DNA from: Luminiphilus syltensis NOR5-1B
GTDB lineage: Bacteria; Pseudomonadota; Gammaproteobacteria; Pseudomonadales; Halieaceae
DNA length: 64,000 bases
Assembly: GCF_000158175.1 (NCBI RefSeq)
Contig: NZ_DS999411.1
Coordinates: 3,124,749 to 3,188,748, forward strand
Direction: 5' to 3'
Under the pieces are notes generated by a model. The model had not been told where the DNA came from and made no database searches. It worked only from the letters and a program-made list of their open reading frames with translations. Within the stretch, counting starts at the first letter, position 1; every line of letters begins with the position of its first letter. Shown here piece by piece: positions 17,226-25,725 of this stretch. A program made the position numbers and the translations under genes.

Positions 17226-17242
17226 TTGGCACGCTCGTTGCT
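17226..17242 (+). promoter_or_regulatory. Sigma-54 (-24/-12) promoter of the OB-fold gene
   Basis: The sequence TTGGCACG-CTCG-TTGCT matches the sigma-54 consensus at every defined position, with GG (17228-17229) and GC (17240-17241) correctly spaced. Transcription would start near 17253, about 60 nt before the ATG at 17314. The gene for a sigma-54 activator is divergent directly next to it. Confidence 0.85.
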
Positions 17243-17313
17243 CTACTCGTGGCAGAGGCTCGCGTCACACGCCGTCCGACGCCTCGTACAGATACTCGCA
17301 ACAGGGAGGAATT

Positions 17314-17994
17314 ATGAAAACGCACAACGCAAAACATACACTGACACCGCTTGTACTGAGTGCGGCAGTAGCGGCCAGCAGCGCTGTGATGGCAGATACC
17401 CCCTACACGAAGCCCGATGGCAGTTTCGTCAGTATAGGTGGCACCGTCACCTCACCCACCGCTGACACGTTCGTCCTCGATTATGGAGACGGTACGATTC
17501 TCGTCGAGATGGACGACTGGGATCGCTATGGCGATGCCTACGGTTTACTTGATGGCGACAGAGTGACGGTCTATGGCCGAATCGACGATGACTTCTTTGA
17601 AATGGCAAAGATCGAGGCGGGTTCGGTTTACGTTGAGAATCTGAATACCTTTTTCTACGCCGATAGCGACGATGAAGAGGGCAGCGTAATGCCCAGCGCA
17701 TCCTGGACTACTGCCGCGCCCGTCGTGGTAAGCGGATTTACGCTTCGCGGCGAAGTGACTGAAGTGGATACCGAAGATCAGGAATTCGTCGTACAAACGG
17801 GAACCGATGAAATCACGGTGCAAACCGATCAACTGGGTTACAACCCTACCGACAATCATGGTTTCCAGCGCGTCGACGAAGGTGACTGGGTCAGTGTCTC
17901 AGGAAGCATTGATTACCAGCTCTTCGACGGACAGGTGTTGTCGGCTAGTCGTATCACCACGCTGATCGACAACGCACCCGCCGAAAATTCATAA
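17314..17994 (+). CDS. Secreted protein with two OB-fold-like repeats
   Basis: A 226-residue exported protein. Its signal peptide spans ~1-28 (HTLTPLVLSAAVAASSAVMA, cleavage before DTPY). The mature part has two similar beta-rich units: GGTVTSPTADTFVLDYGDGTILVE...GDRVTVYGRID (~45-95) and RGEVTEVDTEDQEFVVQTGTDEITVQ...GDWVSVSGSID (~140-205). Both recall bacterial OB-fold (BOF/YgiW-like) proteins, but the tandem arrangement and acidic composition differ from E. coli YgiW. It is strongly acidic. GGGAGGAATT precedes the ATG, a sigma-54 promoter lies 73 bp upstream and a terminator follows, so it is a single-gene unit. A periplasmic stress role is inferred from family and context. Confidence 0.7.
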   Translation: MKTHNAKHTLTPLVLSAAVAASSAVMADTPYTKPDGSFVSIGGTVTSPTADTFVLDYGDGTILVEMDDWDRYGDAYGLLDGDRVTVYGRIDDDFFEMAKIEAGSVYVENLNTFFYADSDDEEGSVMPSASWTTAAPVVVSGFTLRGEVTEVDTEDQEFVVQTGTDEITVQTDQLGYNPTDNHGFQRVDEGDWVSVSGSIDYQLFDGQVLSASRITTLIDNAPAENS

Positions 17995-18008
17995 CGTCAG
18001 GTAGCCGT

Positions 18009-18038
18009 CGGGGGCCGTTCATGGCCCCCGCTTTTTTT
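18009..18038 (+). terminator. Rho-independent terminator after the OB-fold gene
   Basis: An 8-bp stem with CGGGGGCC and GGCCCCCG arms around a GTTCAT loop is followed by seven T (18032-18038). It ends transcription 40 bp after the stop of the upstream gene. Confidence 0.92.
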
Positions 18039-18061
18039 GCCCATGCCTAGAGGAGTTAACG

Positions 18062-18433
18062 ATGACACAGCGCAATACATACGATACGTTCATGAACACC
18101 TTGGACACGGTCAATTCGGCTATTGAAGAACACGCCGATACCGCTGTTTTCGGAAAGGTACTGGAAATGGCGAAGACACGGCTTGACGGGGAACGCCTGG
18201 GAGTCGCAGTTTACGAGGAAGATCCAGACGCACCGTTTGACTACTACACGGTACAGTTCAACAAAGGGCGTCTGGAATTGAAGGCGCGCGGCAAGGCATC
18301 ACCAACCGTTGACTGGAAAGTGTCCCAGGAATATCTGTCGGCGATCAGTGAGAATCCAGACGCGTACATCGCCAATCCAGCGAAGTTGGATATCGACTGG
18401 CTCAAAGCTCGTGTCGGGATGGACATCCACTAG
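18062..18433 (+). CDS. Small soluble protein, possibly SCP2-like
   Basis: A 123-residue protein with AGAGGAG seven bases before its ATG. The N-terminal half is helical; the second half (YYTVQFNKGRLELKARGKASPTVDWKVSQEYLSAISENPDAYI) resembles the strand-helix pattern of SCP-2 sterol-carrier proteins, in which a ligand-free beta sheet is followed by threshold-type helices. The resemblance is visual only. It lies directly behind the terminator of the OB-fold gene, so it depends on read-through or a promoter I cannot see. It is convergent with putA. Confidence 0.6.
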   Translation: MTQRNTYDTFMNTLDTVNSAIEEHADTAVFGKVLEMAKTRLDGERLGVAVYEEDPDAPFDYYTVQFNKGRLELKARGKASPTVDWKVSQEYLSAISENPDAYIANPAKLDIDWLKARVGMDIH

Positions 18434-18454
18434 CGTTGGGATTCAGCGGACGAT

Positions 18455-21400
18455 TCATTCCACCGACGCCAGCAAGCTGGCGTTGCCCCCCGCTGCCGTC
18501 GTATCAATACAAAGGTGTCGCTCAACAAGAAAGGCATCTGGCGCCAAGACTGCAGTGGTCAGCGGGACTATCGCGCCTTCTCTTGACGCCATTGCTTTTC
18601 TGATTGATCCAGCCCAATTCGAGCTGTCCGCAGCCGCAACCACCGTCACCTCGTCAAGTTCCGAGAGTGCAGCAATATCGGCCACCCCGTCGATAATGGA
18701 GAGAGGCAGTTCATCTCGAGACAACAAAGACTCAAAAATGGGCGCGGCGTCAGGAACCACCACCAAAACGGCGCATCCGGCGGCCAAGGCCTGGATTGCC
18801 TGAATCAGCGCGACCTCAGGGGTAGGCCCAAGGCACAGGGCGGGCCCGCGAGGATGAACGGTCAGGCGGTTACTCTCCCCCGTGGGCCCCGGCAAAGACT
18901 GCGCTGGCAGTACGGAACGAGCAATGGCTGAAAATACCTCAGCCAGATCAATACCTGAGTCTGTATTCCATGCCTTGAGTTTTTCACTTCGATCAAACCG
19001 CGCCGCCCAAGACGTATTATCCAACGACCCGATAGCAGCGAGCAGTTGATCCAAACCAACAGGCTGACCAACAGGTGCGGCAACATCAGCCGTCAAGGCT
19101 GGTGCGCGGAAGCGGTCGACGTAACGCGGTCCTCCCGCTTTGGGGCCGGTACCCGACAATCCCTCACCGCCAAAGGGCTGTGAGCCGACAATAGCGCCGA
19201 TCTGATTTCGATTGACGTAGGCATTACCCACGCGAATCCGATCGACCACCTGCTGTACCCGATCGTCAATCCGTGTGTGTAAACCAAACGTCAGGCCATA
19301 ACCCGTCGCATTAATGGCGTCGACAACGGCATCCAGCTCCTGCGCCTTGAACGACGCAACATGCAGAACCGGCCCAAAAATTTCTTCTTCGAGATCCTCG
19401 ATACCGTCAACGGCAATCACCGAAGGCGGCACAAAATAGCCATGATCAGGCACCGGTATCGACTTAAGTAGCTTACCCGCTGCCTGCTTCTGCTCCAGAT
19501 ACCCTACAATTTTTTCCTGTGCTTGGGCATCAATCACCGGCGACACATCGGTATCCAAAAGCCAGGGATCGCCAACGGTGAGTGCCTCCATCGCCCCGTA
19601 GAGCATTTCAAGCAGCCGCTCCCGTGCTTCCTCCTGAACGTAAAGCATGCGCAATGCAGAACAGCGCTGCCCCGCTGATTGGAAAGCCGATATCACAATG
19701 TCACGTACGGCCTGCTCGGTGAGCGCGGTCGAATCAACAATCATCGCATTCAATCCGCCGGTCTCGGCGATCAATACCGTATCGGGTCTAGCCGTCTCTG
19801 CCAGCGTTCGATTGATCAGCTGCGCAACTTCCGTTGAACCGGTGAAACACACGCCACTAACCCGTGGATCGGCGGTCAGCGCCCCACCTACCCGTGCCCC
19901 GTCGCCGGGCAACAGCTGTAGCACTGACCGCGGAATACCCGCCTCGAGCATCAACTCAACCGCACGGGCGGCAATCAACGGCGTCTGTTCAGCGGGCTTT
20001 GCGATGACGGTATTACCGGCGGCCAATGCGGCGGCGATCTGCCCCGTAAAAATCGCCAGCGGGAAATTCCAGGGGCTGATGCAGACAAAAATACCGCGAC
20101 CGCTGCGCCCATCGATGGCCTGCAAACGCTCGGCCTCGCAGGCATAGAAGCGCAGGAAGTCCACGGCTTCACGAATTTCAGCAATACTGTCCGCCAGTGA
20201 CTTCCCTGCCTCTCGAGTAGTGAGTGCGCTCAACTCAGCGGTGTTAGCCTCGTACAGGTCCGCAGCCGCGCGAAGTGCGTTGGCACGTACGTTTGCCGCG
20301 GTGAGAGACCACTCCGGAAATGCCACGTCCGCCGTGCTCAGCGCTCGCTCCACCGCTTCCTGTGTAGCCTCACTAACGTGACCGACCAGTGCGTGTGGAT
20401 CCGCCGGAGAATACACCGGCATCGCCGTTGGCAGCTCATCACCGGCCGTTTCGTGCAGCAGGGAACCGGCACTCCATTGATGACCAAACCAGCGCTCTCG
20501 CTCAACCCGCAATGTTTCGATCGAGGCGGGCTCCGTCACCTGGTAGCCCCTGGAGTTTTTTCGCTCGGGCAGGAATAGGTCAGATGGAGGCCGAATACTG
20601 GAATTGACGCCTAGTTTCTCGGGCTCCAGTCCACTCAAGGGATCTCGGGCGATGGTCGATGCCTCGATAGCCGTATCCACAATCTGATTGACAAAAGACG
20701 AGTTGGCACCGTTCTCGAGCAACCGTCGCACCAGGTAAGCCAGCAGGTCTCGATGGGCACCGACCGGTGCATAAATTCGGCAGCGAGTACCTGAATCGGC
20801 CCTCACCACCTCATGCAGCGATTCGCCCATCCCGTGTAACCGCTGGAACTCGAAACTATCGAGATCATCACCGGCCATGGCGATGACGGCGGCACAGGAG
20901 TGGGCATTGTGCGTCGCAAACTGGGGGTAGATGACGTCGCGACGCTCAAGCAGAAGTTTCGCACAGGCGAGGTAGCTCACATCCGTATGCTGCTTGCGGG
21001 TAAACACGGGAAACTGCTCGATACCCGCCTCCTGTGCCAGTTTTATCTCGCTGTCCCAGTAGGCGCCCTTCACCAGTCGTATCATTATGCGCCGGCTGTA
21101 TTTTCTCGCCATCTGGTCGAGGGTATGAATAACCTTAGTCGCACGCAGACCATAGGCCTGGACCACCACCCCAAACCCCGACCAGGCGGGCAGATCGGGA
21201 TCCGCCAGGATATGCTCGATCAACTCGAGCGATAACTCCAGACGATCCTGTTCCTCAGCATCGATATTGAAACCGATATTGGCCTGTGCCGCCTGGAAGG
21301 CCAGATCTCGCAATCGTGGAAGCAGCACCGCCATTACCTGTTTGCGGTGGGTGGTTTCATAACGTGGATGGAGCGCGGATAGCTTGACTGAAATACCGGG

Positions 21401-22123
21401 GCTGCTTCGAACGTCACCGGAAGCGCGCGCCGCAATCGCCGTTATCGCAGTGCGGTAGGCGCGATGGTAGCGCAAGGCATCCTCATCGGTTCGGGCAGCC
21501 TCACCCAGCATGTCGTACGAGTAGGTATAGCCTTCAGACTCGGCAGAACGAGCGTTATCCAATGCCTCAGTAATATCTCTGCCGAGCACAAACTGCCGAC
21601 CCAGTATTCGCATCGACTGGCGAACCGCGTTACGCACCAGTGGCTCCCCTGCCCTACGGATCAACCCACGCAGTGCGGCAGCGGGCTTGTGGGGATCATC
21701 ATTGAGGACCTTACCCGTCAGCATTAACGCCCAGGTCGATGTATTGACCAACGATGACGAGGAGCGACCCAGATGGGCACCCCAGTCAGAGGGTTCAATT
21801 TTGTCGTGTATGAGCTCATCGATAGTATCCGCATCGGGAACACGCAGGAGCGCCTCTGCCAGACACATTAACCCTACCCCCTCCGCTGTCGACAACCCGT
21901 ACTCGGCCAGAAAGGCCTCCATCATCGATGGTGACGACTCATTGCGTACACGGTCAACATACCCAGTGGCAACCGAGACAATATCGGCCCGCAACTGGGC
22001 ATCAAGATCAAGATCCGATATCAATAATTGCAGCGCTTCAACCTCACTGCGTTGATATTGATTTCTCAGGGCCTGGGCCCATCCCTGATGACCTTCATTA
22101 ATCATTGGGCGATTCTGGTTCAT
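18455..22123 (-). CDS. putA: Bifunctional proline dehydrogenase / L-glutamate-gamma-semialdehyde dehydrogenase PutA
   Basis: A 1222-residue enzyme that oxidises proline to glutamate in two steps, passing electrons to quinone and then NAD+. The PRODH barrel spans ~150-500 (PGISVKLSALHPRYE, FNIDAEEQDRLELSLELIE, RLVKGAYWDSEIK). The aldehyde dehydrogenase part spans ~570-1040 and includes ISPWNFPLAIFTGQIAAAL, CFTGSTEVAQ, the catalytic Glu in AETGGLN and the catalytic Cys in SAGQRCSALR. A C-terminal ~180-residue domain makes it a long (type B-like) form. There is no ribbon-helix-helix DNA-binding domain at the N-terminus, so it should not be a self-repressor. I chose the ATG at 22123; the frame extends to 22252 but that stretch looks non-coding. 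It follows pepQ on the same strand. Confidence 0.95.
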   Translation of the reverse strand: MNQNRPMINEGHQGWAQALRNQYQRSEVEALQLLISDLDLDAQLRADIVSVATGYVDRVRNESSPSMMEAFLAEYGLSTAEGVGLMCLAEALLRVPDADTIDELIHDKIEPSDWGAHLGRSSSSLVNTSTWALMLTGKVLNDDPHKPAAALRGLIRRAGEPLVRNAVRQSMRILGRQFVLGRDITEALDNARSAESEGYTYSYDMLGEAARTDEDALRYHRAYRTAITAIAARASGDVRSSPGISVKLSALHPRYETTHRKQVMAVLLPRLRDLAFQAAQANIGFNIDAEEQDRLELSLELIEHILADPDLPAWSGFGVVVQAYGLRATKVIHTLDQMARKYSRRIMIRLVKGAYWDSEIKLAQEAGIEQFPVFTRKQHTDVSYLACAKLLLERRDVIYPQFATHNAHSCAAVIAMAGDDLDSFEFQRLHGMGESLHEVVRADSGTRCRIYAPVGAHRDLLAYLVRRLLENGANSSFVNQIVDTAIEASTIARDPLSGLEPEKLGVNSSIRPPSDLFLPERKNSRGYQVTEPASIETLRVERERWFGHQWSAGSLLHETAGDELPTAMPVYSPADPHALVGHVSEATQEAVERALSTADVAFPEWSLTAANVRANALRAAADLYEANTAELSALTTREAGKSLADSIAEIREAVDFLRFYACEAERLQAIDGRSGRGIFVCISPWNFPLAIFTGQIAAALAAGNTVIAKPAEQTPLIAARAVELMLEAGIPRSVLQLLPGDGARVGGALTADPRVSGVCFTGSTEVAQLINRTLAETARPDTVLIAETGGLNAMIVDSTALTEQAVRDIVISAFQSAGQRCSALRMLYVQEEARERLLEMLYGAMEALTVGDPWLLDTDVSPVIDAQAQEKIVGYLEQKQAAGKLLKSIPVPDHGYFVPPSVIAVDGIEDLEEEIFGPVLHVASFKAQELDAVVDAINATGYGLTFGLHTRIDDRVQQVVDRIRVGNAYVNRNQIGAIVGSQPFGGEGLSGTGPKAGGPRYVDRFRAPALTADVAAPVGQPVGLDQLLAAIGSLDNTSWAARFDRSEKLKAWNTDSGIDLAEVFSAIARSVLPAQSLPGPTGESNRLTVHPRGPALCLGPTPEVALIQAIQALAAGCAVLVVVPDAAPIFESLLSRDELPLSIIDGVADIAALSELDEVTVVAAADSSNWAGSIRKAMASREGAIVPLTTAVLAPDAFLVERHLCIDTTAAGGNASLLASVE

Positions 22124-22226
22124 GACTGAAGCCTGACTATCGGTACGTGTAGAAAAACGGGTGTGACGATGAATTGAAAAACGCGATGATCTGCACGCTA
22201 CACTGTTAATGAGGCGGCGAACGCCA

Positions 22227-23540
22227 TCACGCTTCAAAAGCAGAAAAAGCATCCCGGGTCAGATTCTCAACACCCGTTGTCGTCACTGCGACGTTATCTT
22301 CAATTCGAATTCCGCCGAACGGAGTAAGCTGATCAATCAACGACTTGTTCAGTAGACTCTGCTGATCAAAACCGGCTAGTAATGCCGGGATAAAATAAAG
22401 TCCGGGCTCAACGGTGAAGACCATCCCTGGCTCGATCGAACGCGTTAGTCGCAGGTGCGGATGCTCTTTCGGTGGCGCTGCAACGGAGCCATCGGCAGCA
22501 GCGAGGAAACCTCCGCGATCATGGACCTGTATGCCCAGCAGATGGCCCAATCCGTGGGGGAAAAACACCCTGGAAGCACCGCTGGCCAACGCCTCGTCGA
22601 CACCGCATTGGACGATGTTATGGTCGACCAGTAGCTGGGTAATCAGGGTATGGGCGCGCTGGTGCAGCTCGGGAAATGTTGCCACGGTGTCGACGGCCGC
22701 AACCAACTGCTGCTGTCCCCGATCAAGATCGGCAACCAATTGTGCAAATACCGACATGGCCTCGTTTTCTGCAACATAGGTTCGTGACACATCAGCGGCA
22801 TATCCTGCGCACGAGGCGCCCGCATCAATGAGAAAACTCCTTATGGTTTCGGGTGCTGCTTTTGCCCGCGCCATATGGTGGAGCGTCGCTGCATTTTCGT
22901 TGAGCGCGATAATATTGCGGTAAGGAAGCTCCTCATCAGCGGTGCGGGAAGCACCCAGATAGGCCAGATGAATGTCAAGCTCGCTGGCACCGGAGTAAAA
23001 CGCCGCTTTCGCCGCCTGATGACCAACAGCGGCCCGCTGACTCGCTGACCGCAAGCAGGACCTCTCGTAATCTGACTTGTAAGCGCGATTAAAGTCGACG
23101 ACATTAAGAACGGCCTCAGGATTTTTGACCAGCCCATCGAGCTGTTCGGAAATCGGATCAGAGGGACCAATCCAGACCCCCCTTCCCTTTCCCGCCAGAT
23201 GTAAGCGGCAATCGTCGGCGTCCTGGTAGCCGATGACATCAACCACGTCCAACACCGGCGCGGGGATAGCTTCAGGAAGACTGTCCCAGAATCCGCCCGC
23301 TTCCGGTAGTAGCAGACGCGGACGCTCACCGGGCTGAATAAGCAAATAGCCGCCGGGTCGATCCTGAAGCGGAACCCACTCGTTGAAATAGGAACTGGGC
23401 CGGAAGGGATAATCGAGATCATCGTTGAATCGATAAATCAGGCAGCCCGCACTGATAATCGCGTAATCAAAATTGCCAGCCGCGAGCGCGCCTGCGTAAA
23501 TAGCTGACTTGGTGGCGATGTGCTCTGCGTAGTTCAACAT
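22227..23540 (-). CDS. pepQ: Xaa-Pro dipeptidase
   Basis: A 437-residue M24B metallopeptidase that cleaves dipeptides with C-terminal proline. The dinuclear metal ligands are visible: Asp in FLIDAGASCAGYAADVSRTY (two Asp), His in FFPHGLGHLLGIQVHD, Glu in TVEPGLYFIP and Glu in GIRIEDNVAVT. The length matches E. coli PepQ, and the fold also includes enzymes with side activity on organophosphates. It lies 103 bp upstream of putA on the same strand, so proline released from peptides feeds directly into the next enzyme. The upstream gap is shared with the divergent MOSC gene. Confidence 0.93.
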   Translation of the reverse strand: MLNYAEHIATKSAIYAGALAAGNFDYAIISAGCLIYRFNDDLDYPFRPSSYFNEWVPLQDRPGGYLLIQPGERPRLLLPEAGGFWDSLPEAIPAPVLDVVDVIGYQDADDCRLHLAGKGRGVWIGPSDPISEQLDGLVKNPEAVLNVVDFNRAYKSDYERSCLRSASQRAAVGHQAAKAAFYSGASELDIHLAYLGASRTADEELPYRNIIALNENAATLHHMARAKAAPETIRSFLIDAGASCAGYAADVSRTYVAENEAMSVFAQLVADLDRGQQQLVAAVDTVATFPELHQRAHTLITQLLVDHNIVQCGVDEALASGASRVFFPHGLGHLLGIQVHDRGGFLAAADGSVAAPPKEHPHLRLTRSIEPGMVFTVEPGLYFIPALLAGFDQQSLLNKSLIDQLTPFGGIRIEDNVAVTTTGVENLTRDAFSAFEA

Positions 23541-23634
23541 AGTCTAGCCTTCGTTGTATTCGCCAACTTCGATCGATACTTCGTATAGACTAAGTCGCCG
23601 GTAAGCAGATAACCACCTGAGATTGAAACGATCT

Positions 23635-23662
23635 GTGACATCCCTCAGAAATTGGGTGTCAC
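23635..23662. promoter_or_regulatory. Imperfect inverted repeat in the pepQ/MOSC divergent region
   Basis: GTGACA-T-CCC pairs with GGGTGTCAC around a 9-nt spacer, leaving one bulged base. It lies midway in the 260-bp divergent gap and could be an operator for either gene. No downstream U-run, so it is not a terminator. No known regulator site is recognised. Confidence 0.3.
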
Positions 23663-23801
23663 CGCAATACTTCATACGCCCTATTTATAGACAAGCATTT
23701 ACGGTCATTACTGTCGGTGAGAAATGGCGTGTACTCTTCAAGCATGTTGAGATCAAGCTACAGGCACACGGCATGTACAGTTAAGGAAATATCCATCCGC
23801 A

Positions 23802-24335
23802 ATGAATAAAAGAAGTAACCCATTAGATCGCTTTGCCCGGGATCTACCCCCCGGCGAATTGTTATGGATAGGTCTGCGACCCGCGCGGCGCGCGCCCATG
23901 GAATCCGTCTCAAACGCCATGGCACTGGCTACGCTCGGTCTGGAAGGCGACCATCGCACCACCAAAACAGCGGGATCCGGACGACAAGTCACCCTTATTT
24001 CGCAGGAATTTATCGCGCAAACCGCGCATTTCCTCGGCCGCGCCAGCATTGACCCCGCCCTGCTGAGACGAAACCTTGTGGTTAGCGGCATCAACCTTCA
24101 CGCGCTTCGCTATCAGCAATTTGCCATCGGTGATGCCATCCTCGAAGCCAATGCACTATGTCACCCCTGCTCGCGGATGGAGTCGGCGCTCGGTCCTGGT
24201 GGTGTCGCGGCGATGATTGGCCACGGGGGGCTGTGTGCAAAAATTATAAGCGGCGGCGAGATTCGTATCGGCGATGCGGTCCGCGTGATTACTCCCGGCA
24301 GCATCACAGATCTTTTCGCTAACGAGCCCACCTGA
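23802..24335 (+). CDS. MOSC domain protein
   Basis: A 177-residue protein consisting of a MOSC (molybdenum cofactor sulfurase C-terminal) domain. The fold signatures are LGLEGDHRT (~47-55), QVTLISQE, the RRNLVVSGINLHAL block and the Cys-containing CHPCSRMESALGPGG (~127-141). MOSC proteins bind molybdenum cofactor or carry sulphur, and YiiM/YuaD-type stand-alone members act on base analogues or as export factors for sulphur. Which role applies is open. The ribosome site AAGGAA is rather far (13 bases) from the ATG. It is followed by the PrnB-like gene on the same strand. Confidence 0.8.
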   Translation: MNKRSNPLDRFARDLPPGELLWIGLRPARRAPMESVSNAMALATLGLEGDHRTTKTAGSGRQVTLISQEFIAQTAHFLGRASIDPALLRRNLVVSGINLHALRYQQFAIGDAILEANALCHPCSRMESALGPGGVAAMIGHGGLCAKIISGGEIRIGDAVRVITPGSITDLFANEPT

Positions 24336-24462
24336 GGGCCCAACCGTTATCGGGATGGTTTCCCACTTCGAATGACGCCGGTTACACTGCAACGACTGTG
24401 GCAGTCCCGAAGACCCAGCACGTGTCTTGAGACAATGCCTCCAGCTCAAGGTATGAAAAACC

Positions 24463-25629
24463 ATGACCGGAAATGTCGAGAATTTTGATCGGTGGATACG
24501 CAGCGAATTTGCTGATCTCAACACTGTGCTCGAAAACGCCTACTTTCAGCGCAGTGACCGAGCCGATGTTACCGCGGTCGGCGCGGCTGAAAAGGGCCAA
24601 CTGCGGGCGGCAGGCACTGCGCATATTGTCGAATTACTTCGTGAAGGAAATACCGACGAGGGCTTTGATGCGGGGTTTGACCTGCTCGGCAACGTCGGGC
24701 TTTTCATGGCCGCCTGCGCCCGCCACGGTATTGCCGACCAGAACGCCAAGGACGGTGATATGCCCGAAGCATCGGGCCTGGCGCTTCAACTCGGTGCTTC
24801 TCTAGGCGTGACTCCCCGCTTTGCCACCAGCCACCTGACCACCCACAACCGGGCGATCGACGGCCGCTACAAAAGTTTCACCACACTGCGGGATGACTAC
24901 CTGTTTACCGACTACAACACCCGGGGCATCCTCGGTTACAAACGCGCAGCCGATGCGCTTCTGCGTATCTTACCGCTGGGCATTACCCACCCCGTCGCCG
25001 CCGACCTGCTCGCCGCGGCCCGTGATGCCCTGAAATACGTGGTTCAGTCGAATGAAACGCTGTTCACGGAGCTCGATACGGATCGTTTTTTCTACTCTGT
25101 GAGACCCTACTTTAAACCTCATCGAGTGGGTCAACATAGTTATCGCGGTGCCAACGCCGGGGACTTCGCTGGTATCAATGTGATCGATATGCTGCTGGGC
25201 CTCTGCCGCGCTGACCACGCCTACTACTCACAACTGTTGGTCGATAAGTTTCTTTACATGATGCCGGAGGACCAATCCATTCTTCGTGACTGTATGCGCC
25301 GCCGCAGCCTGATGGATGAATTTTTGTGCCTGCCCGACTCAGCGTGGCACGATACTCATTGCCGCGACAATCTGGCGCTGTTTCTGGAGGTCTGCGATTT
25401 GCACGGCCAAACCGCCACACAGCACCACAATCAGCTGGTCACCAAATTTATCGAACAACCCGCCGTGCACATCGACGACAAGCACCAGGAAAATCTCACC
25501 GCCAGCGGTCCACCCCTGGAAGTGTTGATGCGCGCCCTGGCCCGGCTGCGGGACCTTCGTAGTGCGGCCGATCGCGATGACATACCCTCGCGTTACCACG
25601 ACATTGTCAAACTACGCGCTAAACTGTGA
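24463..25629 (+). CDS. PrnB-like (DUF1864) protein of the IDO/TDO haem dioxygenase superfamily
   Basis: A 388-residue soluble protein. The segment VRPYFKPHRVGQHSYRGANAGDFAGINVIDMLLGLC (~residues 210-245; motif from RPYFKPHRVG to GDFAGINVID) is characteristic of the family of monodechloroaminopyrrolnitrin synthase PrnB, a haem enzyme of the tryptophan/indoleamine dioxygenase superfamily. Several His residues (for example in SHLTTHNRAIDGRYKSF and TQHHNQLVTKFIEQ) could ligate haem. No other pyrrolnitrin genes (prnA, prnC, prnD) are present, so the product is not pyrrolnitrin. It lies 127 bp after the MOSC gene and 96 bp before a flavoenzyme. The reaction may be oxidative rearrangement of an aromatic amino acid, but this is inference. 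Confidence 0.75.
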   Translation: MTGNVENFDRWIRSEFADLNTVLENAYFQRSDRADVTAVGAAEKGQLRAAGTAHIVELLREGNTDEGFDAGFDLLGNVGLFMAACARHGIADQNAKDGDMPEASGLALQLGASLGVTPRFATSHLTTHNRAIDGRYKSFTTLRDDYLFTDYNTRGILGYKRAADALLRILPLGITHPVAADLLAAARDALKYVVQSNETLFTELDTDRFFYSVRPYFKPHRVGQHSYRGANAGDFAGINVIDMLLGLCRADHAYYSQLLVDKFLYMMPEDQSILRDCMRRRSLMDEFLCLPDSAWHDTHCRDNLALFLEVCDLHGQTATQHHNQLVTKFIEQPAVHIDDKHQENLTASGPPLEVLMRALARLRDLRSAADRDDIPSRYHDIVKLRAKL

Positions 25630-25725
25630 TTGACCGACATCTTCGAACGAGCTTACGACCGTCGCGCAAAAAATAGCGCTTAGGCGGGCTTGAGATAGCC
25701 GCTTTCATTGCAAGGAGAACCGAGC

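Noticed and set aside
24463-25629. Pyrrolnitrin biosynthesis suggested by the PrnB-like protein
   Set aside because: The halogenases and oxygenase of that pathway are absent from the window.
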